From positions 1 to 24,493 of the forward strand of contig CAZUZD010000058.1 in the NCBI GenBank assembly GCA_964624465.1: a stretch of 24,493 bases of DNA, written 5' to 3'. The notes below the pieces were generated by a model. It saw only the letters and a program-made list of their open reading frames with translations. It was not told where the DNA came from and made no database searches. The DNA is from CAZUZD01 sp964624465 (GTDB lineage: Bacteria > Planctomycetota > Planctomycetia > Isosphaerales > Isosphaeraceae). The translations under genes were made by a program, and so were the position numbers. The first letter of the stretch is position 1. Every line of letters starts with the position of its first letter. Positions 8,763 through 15,173 of this stretch are shown piece after piece.

Positions 8763-8800
8763 GGGAGGCTGGGATCTCGTCGTCGAGACCCCAGCCTCCC
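8763..8800. terminator. Strong bidirectional hairpin between convergent genes
   Basis: GGGAGGCTGGG (8763-8773) pairs perfectly with CCCAGCCTCCC (8790-8800). After a single A-C mismatch, TCTCG (8775-8779) pairs with CGAGA (8784-8788) around a TCGT loop. Outside it, CCGGGTTC and GAACCGG extend the stem with one bulge. It lies in the 130-bp gap between the amidase and TIM-barrel stops, as expected for a shared terminator. Confidence 0.65.
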
Positions 8801-8826
8801 GCCGAACCGGTCTCGCGGCCTGGAAA

Positions 8827-9777
8827 TCAGGCGGCCTTGGCCGGGCGCGGGGGGACCGGCGTGCGCGGGGTGGGGGCGGGGCCGGCGGGCTTGCCGTCGA
8901 GCTGGGGCAAGAGCCAGTCGAGGCCGTCCAGATTGTCCTGGAGACGCTGCTCGGCGTCGTCCTGGGTGTGGCCCAGGATGCCGATCGGGCCCTGGTACCC
9001 GCTGTCGCGGATGATCCTGAGGAGCTTCAGATCCTCGGAGCCCTGGCCCAGCGGCAGGATCTTGCGGCCGACCTGATCCCCCTTCGGATCCATGCCGTTG
9101 AGGTTCAGGGAGAGCAGGTACGGCTTCATCTGCTGGAGCAGAGCCGGGAAGCGGTCGAGGTGGTCGTGGCCGTGGTGCAGGTTGTACACGAGGCCGAGGT
9201 TCGTGATCCCCTCGCCCTTGAGGCGATCGAGGATCGCGATCTGGTTCTCGGGCTCGCCGAACCAGCCGCCGTGGTTGTACAGGCCCAGGGTGCAGTCGGC
9301 CTTCGCGGCCTCGACGGCCAGGGGCTTGATCTGAGCGGCGGCGGCGGCCACCCGACGCTCCTGCTCGGCGCCGGTGGCCTTGTCAGCCCCCTGGTCAATC
9401 AGCACCCAGAGCTGGGCCTTCACGCCGTGCTTCTTGAGCACGTCGACGATGCGCTGGGAGTCGGCGTTCAGCACGCCGGGGCCCCAGAAGGCGTCCAGCG
9501 CCACGCCGCGCTTCTGGAGGGCGGCGATCTCGGCGTCGAAGGTGGGGATGTGCTCGGCGCGCCAGTCGTAGGCGAAGTGCTTGAAGCCGAGCCGCTGAAG
9601 CATCTCGGCGCGGGCCTCGGGGGTGCGGTTCTTCGCGTCGAACGGCACGATGCACCAGGCGATCAGGTTGTCGCGGGCGAACAGGGCCCTGGCGTCGCGG
9701 GCGGCGGGCGGGTCGTCGGCGCGGGCGACGGCGACGGCGGGGGCGAGCAGGGCCAGGGTGAGCAGGAGCCTGGACAT
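8827..9777 (-). CDS. Secreted xylose-isomerase-like TIM-barrel protein (sugar phosphate isomerase/epimerase family)
   Basis: The 316-residue product has a signal peptide (hydrophobic 4-18, cleavage near ARA, residue 20), so it acts outside the cytoplasm, unlike most of its superfamily. The body is an AP-endonuclease-2/xylose-isomerase-like TIM barrel. Visible elements are the strand GFKHFAYDW (64-72), YNHGGW with Glu175 (168-175), a His-rich NLHHGHDHLD (199-208), LNLNGMD (224-230) and ILPLGQGSED (240-249). The strand that normally ends in the last metal-binding Glu reads GPIGILGH, without an acidic residue, so the metal site may be altered and isomerase activity is uncertain. The tail from 296 is Pro-rich. 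The ATG at 9777 is supported by GAGGA nine bases upstream and by the signal peptide. It converges on the amidase and diverges from the amino-sugar operon. Planctomycetes carry many such secreted barrels of unknown function. Confidence 0.78.
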   Translation of the reverse strand: MSRLLLTLALLAPAVAVARADDPPAARDARALFARDNLIAWCIVPFDAKNRTPEARAEMLQRLGFKHFAYDWRAEHIPTFDAEIAALQKRGVALDAFWGPGVLNADSQRIVDVLKKHGVKAQLWVLIDQGADKATGAEQERRVAAAAAQIKPLAVEAAKADCTLGLYNHGGWFGEPENQIAILDRLKGEGITNLGLVYNLHHGHDHLDRFPALLQQMKPYLLSLNLNGMDPKGDQVGRKILPLGQGSEDLKLLRIIRDSGYQGPIGILGHTQDDAEQRLQDNLDGLDWLLPQLDGKPAGPAPTPRTPVPPRPAKAA

Positions 9778-9871
9778 GGGGGGCGGTCCTCGGGCGGGGA
9801 GAGCGGTCGGGGATGGCCCCAGTATGCCGGGCCGGTGGCCGCTGTCCATGCCCCAGCCTGGCCCCGACGTC

Positions 9872-9899
9872 TTGACGCTGCGGGCGCCCCCGGTATCCA
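9872..9899 (+). promoter_or_regulatory. Weak candidate promoter for the amino-sugar operon
   Basis: TTGACG (9872-9877, five of six), 16 bases, TATCCA (9894-9899, three of six). It lies about 100 bases before the ATG at 10002, within the divergent gap to the TIM-barrel gene. The -10 match is poor. Confidence 0.22.
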
Positions 9900-10001
9900 A
9901 TCGGCGGGTCCCCGGATGCCTTGACCCTCACATGATCACCGGGCGCGGCGAAGTGGCCGCGATCCAAGGGCGAGGGCCGGGGAACCCTGGACGCGACGCT
10001 C

Positions 10002-11117
10002 ATGGGCCCAGTCCCGCTGGCCGATGTCTCTCGCCAGCACGACGCCCTGAGGGTCGAGCTGGAGGCGGCCCTGCGCCGGGTGCTCGCCAGCGGCTGGTTC
10101 GTGATGGGGAGCGAGCACGCCGGGTTCGAGCGGGAGTTCGCGGGCTTCTGCGGCCGCCGGCACGCACTGGGGGTGGCCAACGGCACCGACGCGCTGGAGC
10201 TGGCGCTGCGAGCCGTCGGCGTCGGCCCCGGCGATCGCGTGGCGACCGTCGCCAACGCCGGCGGCTACACGAGCACCGCCGCGCTGGCCCTGGGCGCCAC
10301 GCCCGTCCACGTCGACATCGACGCCGGCCTGACCCTCGACCCGATGGACCTGGCGCGGGCGCTCGACGAGGGGCACGACCTGAAGGCCGTGGTCGTCACG
10401 CACCTCTACGGCCGGCTGGCCGATGTGGCCGGCATCCGCCGCGTGTTGGCCGATCGCCCGATCGCCCTGATCGAGGATTGCGCCCAGGCCCACGGCGCCG
10501 CCCGGGGGGGCGTACGGGCGGGCGGCTGGGGCGACCTGGCGACGTTCAGCTTCTACCCGACGAAGAACCTGGGCGCGCTGGGCGACGGCGGCGCGGTGGT
10601 CACCGACCGGGACGAGCTGGCCGACCGGGTCACCCGGCTGCGGCAGTATGGCTGGACGGCCCGCTACGAGAATGATCTGGCCGGTGGCCGCAACTCGCGG
10701 CTCGACGAGATCCAGGCCGCCGCCCTGCGCGTGAAGCTGCCGCACCTGGACGCGTGGAACGCCGAGCGTGGGCGGATCGCCGAGCGGGTCCGCCGGGCGG
10801 CCCTGGCGATCGGAGCCACGATCCCCCCGCCCATCGAGTCCGGGGCCGACGTGGCGCACCTGTGCGTGGTCCGGTTCCGCGACCGCGATCGCGTGCGGCA
10901 ACGCCTGGGGGAGCAGGGCATCCAGACGGCGATCCACTACCCGCGGCTCGACCCCGAGCAGCCCGCCTTCCGCGCCGCCCTGGCCCGCGGCGCGCGGCCC
11001 TTGCCGGTGTCTCTGGCCGCGCGCGACGAGATCCTCACGCTCCCCTGCTTCCCGGGAATGACCGCCGCCGAGGTCGACCGCGTCTGCGAGGCGCTGGCCG
11101 CCTGCGGCGCGGCCTGA
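10002..11117 (+). CDS. DegT/DnrJ/EryC1/StrS aminotransferase, FdtB/QdtB-like (dTDP-3-keto-6-deoxyhexose 3-aminotransferase)
   Basis: This 371-residue PLP enzyme probably moves an amino group from glutamate to C3 of a dTDP-3-keto-6-deoxyhexose, giving dTDP-Fuc3N or dTDP-Qui3N. Family motifs are in order: SGWFVMG (30-36), NGTDAL (60-65), IEDCAQAHGA (157-166) with Asp159 to hold the pyridinium nitrogen, FYPTKNLGALGDGG (184-197) with Lys188 as the PLP Schiff-base residue, and the C-terminal HYP motif near 308-310. Length is typical. The assignment to a 3-aminotransferase rather than a 4-aminotransferase rests on the WxcM-type ketoisomerase two genes downstream. It is the first gene of a tight operon (54 bp to the next start). 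The ribosome site before ATG 10002 is weak. Confidence 0.85.
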   Translation: MGPVPLADVSRQHDALRVELEAALRRVLASGWFVMGSEHAGFEREFAGFCGRRHALGVANGTDALELALRAVGVGPGDRVATVANAGGYTSTAALALGATPVHVDIDAGLTLDPMDLARALDEGHDLKAVVVTHLYGRLADVAGIRRVLADRPIALIEDCAQAHGAARGGVRAGGWGDLATFSFYPTKNLGALGDGGAVVTDRDELADRVTRLRQYGWTARYENDLAGGRNSRLDEIQAAALRVKLPHLDAWNAERGRIAERVRRAALAIGATIPPPIESGADVAHLCVVRFRDRDRVRQRLGEQGIQTAIHYPRLDPEQPAFRAALARGARPLPVSLAARDEILTLPCFPGMTAAEVDRVCEALAACGAA

Positions 11118-11171
11118 GCCCGCCCTGCATCGCCCCACGATCCGGCCCCACGGCTCTCACGCGAAAGTCCC

Positions 11172-12125
11172 ATGACGGTCGTCAACAGCCTGATCATCCC
11201 GGTCTACCGCAGCGAGGAGAACATCGCCGACCTGCTGGCCGCGCTGACGGCGCTGCACGCCGAGATGACCGAGCCGTGGGAGGTCGTGTTCGTCGTCGAC
11301 GGCAGCCCCGACCGCTCGGAGGAGATGCTCCGGGAGGGGTTGCGGTCGGTGCCGTTCGCGGCGCAGCTGGTGTGCCATGCCCGCAACTTCGGCTCGGCGG
11401 CGGCGATCCGCACCGGCCTGGCGCACGCGCGCGGCGAGCGGCTGGCGGTGATGGCCGCCGACCTGCAGGAGCCGCCGGCCCTGATGCGCGAGTTCTTCCG
11501 CGTGCTCCGCGACGAGCCCGTCGACCTCTGCCTGGGCACCCGCAGCAGCCGCGAGGACCCGTGGGCCACCCGCGTCAGCAGCGCCTGGTTCTGGTGGCTG
11601 TATCGCCGCCTGGTCATGCCCGAGATGCCCGAGGCGGGCGTCGACGTGTTCGCCTGCACGGCCGAGGTGGCGCGCGAGCTGCTGAGCCTGGAGGAGAGCC
11701 ACAGCTTCCTGCCGGCGCAGCTGCTCTGGGTCGGGTTCCGCCGCAAGGAGATCCCGTACCACCGCCAGGCCCGCACCGCCGGCACCAGCAGCTGGTCGCT
11801 GCGGAAGCGGCTCGACTACATGCTCAACAGCATCTTCGCCTTCACCGACCGCCCGCTGCGGCTGATCAGCCTCCTGGGCGCCTTCGGCATGTCGCTGTCG
11901 GTGGTGTACGCCCTGTTCGTGATCGTCGCGCGGCTCCAGGGCTGGATCACCGAGGCGGGCTTCGCCACCCTGGTGGTGCTGATCCTGTTCTCGATGTTCC
12001 TGAACCTCTTCTGCCTCGGGATCGTGGGCCAGTACATGTGGCGCACGTTCGAGAACTCCAAGGGCCGGCCGCTGGCGATCGTCCGCCACGTCCGCCGCTT
12101 CGACCCGCCCGCCGGATCCGCCTGA
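11172..12125 (+). CDS. GT2 family glycosyltransferase, GtrB/DPM1-like, two C-terminal membrane helices
   Basis: The 317-residue membrane enzyme probably transfers a sugar from a nucleotide donor to polyprenyl phosphate, or onto a lipid-linked glycan, on the cytoplasmic face. Residues 5-215 form a GT-A fold: SLIIPVYRSEENI (6-18), VVDGSPDRSE (41-50), and the metal-site strand MAADLQEPP (94-102). Two membrane helices follow at about 230-254 and 264-288, then a basic tail, as in bactoprenol glucosyltransferases. The usual DADLQDPPE motif reads AADLQEPP, so the first Asp is Ala95 and only Asp97 remains. Position between the aminotransferase and the acetyltransferase/ketoisomerase suggests that the acetamido sugar is its donor, but that is inference. 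Confidence 0.85.
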   Translation: MTVVNSLIIPVYRSEENIADLLAALTALHAEMTEPWEVVFVVDGSPDRSEEMLREGLRSVPFAAQLVCHARNFGSAAAIRTGLAHARGERLAVMAADLQEPPALMREFFRVLRDEPVDLCLGTRSSREDPWATRVSSAWFWWLYRRLVMPEMPEAGVDVFACTAEVARELLSLEESHSFLPAQLLWVGFRRKEIPYHRQARTAGTSSWSLRKRLDYMLNSIFAFTDRPLRLISLLGAFGMSLSVVYALFVIVARLQGWITEAGFATLVVLILFSMFLNLFCLGIVGQYMWRTFENSKGRPLAIVRHVRRFDPPAGSA

Positions 12126-12155
12126 GTTTCCGCTGTTCCCTCCCCTGGTGCCGCG

Positions 12156-13136
12156 ATGTCGTACTTCGTCCACCCCCAGGCGCTCTGCGAGTCGTCGCTG
12201 CTCGGCGACGGCACCCGCGTCTGGGCGTTCGTTCACATCCTGCCCGGCGCCGTGATCGGGCGCGACTGCAACATCTGCGACCACGTCTTCATCGAGAACG
12301 ACGTGACCGTGGGCGACCGGGTGACGGTCAAGAGCGGCGTGCAGCTCTGGGACGGCCTGGAGGTCGGCGACGACGTGTTCCTGGGCCCGAATGCGACCTT
12401 CACCAACGACAAGTACCCCCGCAGCAAGCAGTACGACCACCCCGTGCTCCGGACCCGGCTGGAGCACCACGTCTCGGTGGGGGCCAACGCGGTGGTGCTG
12501 CCGGGGCTGCGGATCGGGGCGCACGCGATGATCGGAGCCGGCGCGGTGGTGACCCGCGACGTGCCGCCGTACGCCATCGTCGCGGGCAACCCGGCGCGGA
12601 TCGTCGGCTACGCCGAGACGGCCGCGAAGCCGGCCGCCAGCACGGTCCCGAGCCGGGCCCCGGCGACCGCCCGCGTCGAGGACTCCGTCGTCGCCGGCGT
12701 GCGGATCCACCACGCCCCGCGCTTCGAGGACCTCCGGGGCGCCCTGACCGTCACCGCCCTCGACGACACGTTCCCGTTCGTGCCCCGGCGGTTCTTCCTC
12801 GTCTCGGAGGTCAACGACCGCCGGATCCGCGGCGAGCACGCGCATAAGGCCTGCCACCAGTTCGCGGTCTGCGTCAGCGGCTCGGTGCACCTGGTCGTCG
12901 ACGACGGCCACCGCCGCGAGGAGATCGTGCTCGACGCCCCCACGATCGGCGTCCACATCCCGCCGCGCGTCTGGGCCACCCAGTACGCCTTCAGCCCCGA
13001 CGCCGCGCTGCTCGTCTTCGCCTCCGACCCCTACGACCCCGACGACTACCTCCGCGACTACGGCGCGTTCCTCGCCCACGTCGGCCGCGCTGGCACGCCG
13101 GTGGCCGATGCTCCTGGAGTCGCACCGCCGGCGTGA
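12156..13136 (+). CDS. Bifunctional sugar N-acetyltransferase / dTDP-4-keto-6-deoxyglucose 3,4-ketoisomerase (WxcM/FdtD type)
   Basis: The 326-residue product is a fusion. Residues 1-155 are a left-handed beta-helix acetyltransferase of the FdtC/QdtC type. They contain hexapeptide repeats (VIGRDCNICDH, VTVGDRVTV, VGANAVVLPG), the signature FTNDKYPRS (82-90), and the end motif VAGNPARIVG (142-151). It should N-acetylate the 3-amino sugar with acetyl-CoA. Residues 156-172 are an Ala/Pro linker. Residues about 183-312 are an FdtA/QdtA-type cupin with RGEHAHKACHQF (225-236), carrying His228 and His230 as the probable catalytic pair. It should isomerise dTDP-4-keto-6-deoxyglucose to the 3-keto sugar. 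The two steps flank the aminotransferase step encoded by the first gene. Bifunctional enzymes of this kind are known (Xanthomonas WxcM, Shewanella FdtD). It starts 30 bp after the glycosyltransferase and ends the operon. Whether the isomerase gives the gluco or galacto epimer cannot be told here. Confidence 0.88.
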   Translation: MSYFVHPQALCESSLLGDGTRVWAFVHILPGAVIGRDCNICDHVFIENDVTVGDRVTVKSGVQLWDGLEVGDDVFLGPNATFTNDKYPRSKQYDHPVLRTRLEHHVSVGANAVVLPGLRIGAHAMIGAGAVVTRDVPPYAIVAGNPARIVGYAETAAKPAASTVPSRAPATARVEDSVVAGVRIHHAPRFEDLRGALTVTALDDTFPFVPRRFFLVSEVNDRRIRGEHAHKACHQFAVCVSGSVHLVVDDGHRREEIVLDAPTIGVHIPPRVWATQYAFSPDAALLVFASDPYDPDDYLRDYGAFLAHVGRAGTPVADAPGVAPPA

Positions 13137-13353
13137 TCGGTTCGCGGCCGGCGGGCATCGGAGAACGACGCGGGTACCCGATCGGCCCGATCCCCCGCAA
13201 TGGCGACCCACTGGACCGTGCCGGGGGACGGCCACAACGACCGGTACGCCGTGGGCGGTCGCCAGATCCTCGCCGGGCTGACGGCGTTCCTCGGATCGGC
13301 CCGACGCCGACGCGGGCCGCCGGGAGGACGACGGCCGGGCGCCGGCTGGTTTC

Positions 13354-14688
13354 CTACGGGAAGCAGCGCCCGAAGGCGGCGAACAGGCGGGGGTCGCCCC
13401 AGAGGCGGACCTTGCCGGTCAGCAGCAGCCGGACCGGGCCGACCTCCTTGCGGAGCAGCCGCAGCCAGGCGGCGGAGTCGGCCGTGAGCCGCAGGTCGCA
13501 ATCGCCTTGCAGGCCCGGCTGCACGGTGAGCTGCTGGTCGCGGATCGTCACGGTGGCGGTGGCCGTCTCAACGCCGGTGAAGCGGAAGTGGTACACGGCG
13601 TCGAGACCCTCCGACCGCCCGCGCTGGAACGAGTGCCGCATCAGGGTCAGGAACGCCGCGACCGTGCCCGGCCGGGTCACGGCACCCACGCGTCGGATCC
13701 GCTTGTGCGGGAATTTCTTCGCGACGTACGCCTCCGCGTCGGTGTTCGGCTGCACGTAGACCGGCTCCTCCTTGGCCTGGAGCGGCTTGACGACCTCGTG
13801 CACGAACCGGCCGCGGTTGCCCAGGAACGGCGCGATCACCTCCTCGCCCGCCGGGCAGACGGCCAGGCAATACGCCGCCTTGTAGTTGGGCCCGTAGGCC
13901 AGCGACTGCCAGACCGACGCCGACTCGCCGTCCTCCACCCGCGCCCGGTAACCGGCGGCGCTGCCGCTGTCGGCCACGGTCTCGACCCAGTCGGTGAAGC
14001 CGCCCAGGAACTCGCGATAGTTGTGCGTCAGGCAGGCCGAGAAGTCGAACGCGCCATCGGGGTGGATCGCCCCGACCGGGCAGGCGGCCACGCAGAGCTT
14101 GCATTCCAGACAGGGGTTGAAGTCGATGGGATGGGCCTGCTCGTCGACGACGGCGTCGACCAGCACCGCGCCCAGGAGGATGAAGTTGCCGAACCGCGGG
14201 TGGATCACGTTGCGATGGATGCCGATCTGGCCCAGGCCGGCGGCCACCGCCAGCGGCTTCAGCGACAGGCTCCAGACCTTGCCGGGGAAGCGGTCCATCT
14301 CCATCGGGAACGCCATCGGCGGGTCGACCGCCCGCACCCCGAGCGCGGCCAGGTCGGCGACGATCCGGCGGGTGGCGGCGTTGACCGCGTCGCCGGTCTC
14401 GTGGAACTCGTGGTTGGCCAGGTTCCGCGCCGGGCTGCGGACCGAGTCGGGGTTCATGCGGCAGACGACGCTGATCAGGGTGCGGGTGCCCGGGAACAGC
14501 CGGAGCACGTCGGCCCGCTCGGCGTCGAGCTCGGGCCGGTCGAGCGCCACGAACCCGACGTCGTCGGCCCCCGCCGCCAGGCAGATCCGCCGCAGCTCGG
14601 CCGCGTCCAGCCGCGCCGCCTCCGCCCGCCCCGCCGGGCCCCGCCCCCGCACCGCCCGCACCGTCGGATGCTCGTCCAGCCGCGCCAT
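13354..14688 (-). CDS. 4Fe-4S oxidoreductase (epoxyqueuosine-reductase-like) with C-terminal SCP2-like domain
   Basis: The 444-residue protein is probably a cytoplasmic iron-sulfur reductase. Residues about 30-185 resemble the cobalamin-binding-like part of QueG relatives. A ferredoxin module follows: CLECKLCVAACPVG gives Cys193, 196, 199 and 203, and a second group Cys219, Cys274 and Cys278 (YCLAVCP) could complete a second cluster with only three visible cysteines. Residues about 340-442 look like a sterol-carrier-protein-2 domain (VYHFRFTG, then a beta strand and an LWGDPRLFAAFGRCF end), which true QueG lacks. So I do not call it queG. I chose ATG 14688 because GGAG lies six bases upstream; a TTG at 14724 lies inside the operator region. 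It is transcribed divergently from the HxlR regulator, across two palindromes, and so is its likely target. Confidence 0.8.
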   Translation of the reverse strand: MARLDEHPTVRAVRGRGPAGRAEAARLDAAELRRICLAAGADDVGFVALDRPELDAERADVLRLFPGTRTLISVVCRMNPDSVRSPARNLANHEFHETGDAVNAATRRIVADLAALGVRAVDPPMAFPMEMDRFPGKVWSLSLKPLAVAAGLGQIGIHRNVIHPRFGNFILLGAVLVDAVVDEQAHPIDFNPCLECKLCVAACPVGAIHPDGAFDFSACLTHNYREFLGGFTDWVETVADSGSAAGYRARVEDGESASVWQSLAYGPNYKAAYCLAVCPAGEEVIAPFLGNRGRFVHEVVKPLQAKEEPVYVQPNTDAEAYVAKKFPHKRIRRVGAVTRPGTVAAFLTLMRHSFQRGRSEGLDAVYHFRFTGVETATATVTIRDQQLTVQPGLQGDCDLRLTADSAAWLRLLRKEVGPVRLLLTGKVRLWGDPRLFAAFGRCFP

Positions 14689-14710
14689 GGCTCCGCCCCC
14701 GGGCCGATCG

Positions 14711-14725
14711 CTTGCACTTTGCAAG
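14711..14725. promoter_or_regulatory. Putative HxlR operator 1 (perfect palindrome)
   Basis: CTTGCA-CTT-TGCAAG is a perfect 6-bp inverted repeat with a 3-base centre, lying between the divergent oxidoreductase and HxlR genes. It shares its pattern with the second site 23 bp away (centre to centre). Assignment to the adjacent HxlR protein is inference from position and symmetry. Confidence 0.7.
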
Positions 14726-14733
14726 CGACATGG

Positions 14734-14748
14734 CTTGCAAACTACAAG
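14734..14748. promoter_or_regulatory. Putative HxlR operator 2 (near-perfect palindrome)
   Basis: CTTGCA-AAC-TACAAG matches site 1 in design, with one mismatch in the arms. A weak plus-strand promoter, TTGCAA (14719-14724), 18 bases, TACAAG (14743-14748), would overlap both sites. Binding there would block transcription of hxlR and probably of the divergent gene. Confidence 0.65.
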
Positions 14749-14786
14749 TGGCCGGGCGAGACTGTCAAGGGGAGGGCTTTGATCCG

Positions 14787-15146
14787 ATGGCGCGAGACCC
14801 GAAGGCGAAGCGGCGGTCGGTGTGCCCGGTGGCGTGCACGCTGGACCTGATCGGCGACAGGTGGACGCTCCTGATCGTGCGCGACCTGCTCTGTGGGAAG
14901 GCGCATTTCAATGAGTTCTGCCGGTCGCCGGAGAAGATCGCCACCAACATCCTGGCCGACCGCCTGGCGCGGCTGTTCGCCGCCGGCCTGGTCGAGCGGG
15001 TGGCCACCGCCGACGCCCCCGGCCGCGACGCCTACCGGCTGACCCCGCGCGGCGAGGCGCTCGGGCCGGTGCTGGAGGCCATGGCCACCTGGGGCCTGAC
15101 GCACCTGGAGGGCACCGTCGCGCACCTGCGGCCGAAACCCCGCTGA
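14787..15146 (+). CDS. HxlR family winged-helix transcriptional regulator
   Basis: The 119-residue DNA-binding protein has the HxlR/DUF24 signature: CPVACTLDLIGDRWTLLIVRDL (13-34), the recognition-helix region FNEFCRSPEKIATNILADRL, and the wing GLVERV. Length is typical. Cys13 and Cys17 sit at the amino end of the domain, where HxlR members that sense electrophiles or oxidants often carry a reactive cysteine, so redox or quinone sensing is plausible. I chose ATG 14787 because GGAGG lies 11 bases upstream and the family begins here. A TTG at 14712 would place coding sequence over the operators. It diverges from the 4Fe-4S/SCP2 oxidoreductase and probably controls it and itself through the two palindromes. 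It converges on the GT39 gene, 27 bp away. Confidence 0.9.
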   Translation: MARDPKAKRRSVCPVACTLDLIGDRWTLLIVRDLLCGKAHFNEFCRSPEKIATNILADRLARLFAAGLVERVATADAPGRDAYRLTPRGEALGPVLEAMATWGLTHLEGTVAHLRPKPR

Positions 15147-15155
15147 AGCCCCCCG

Positions 15156-15173
15156 GCGCCGGCCGATCGGCGC
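15156..15173. terminator. Short hairpin in a 27-bp convergent gap
   Basis: GCGCCG (15156-15161) pairs with CGGCGC (15168-15173) around six bases. It fills the gap between the hxlR stop and the stop of the minus-strand glycosyltransferase. A shared terminator is possible; there is no T tract. Confidence 0.3.

Noticed and set aside
11157..13235. A 692-codon antisense frame across the glycosyltransferase and acetyltransferase/ketoisomerase genes
   Set aside because: It spans two well-supported genes and their gap on the other strand, has no family motif, and is Gly/Ala/Val/Arg-rich.
13137..13353. A possible small gene or terminator between the convergent amino-sugar operon and the Fe-S oxidoreductase
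   Set aside because: Open frames here are short and Arg/Gly-rich. I found only short or imperfect inverted repeats and nothing I could support.
13354..14688. Naming the 4Fe-4S protein queG
   Set aside because: The extra SCP2-like domain and incomplete second cysteine group make an epoxyqueuosine reductase role unsafe.
14712..14786. N-terminal extension of the HxlR protein from a TTG codon
   Set aside because: It would translate through both palindromes, has no ribosome site, and the family begins at the ATG at 14787, which has GGAGG upstream.
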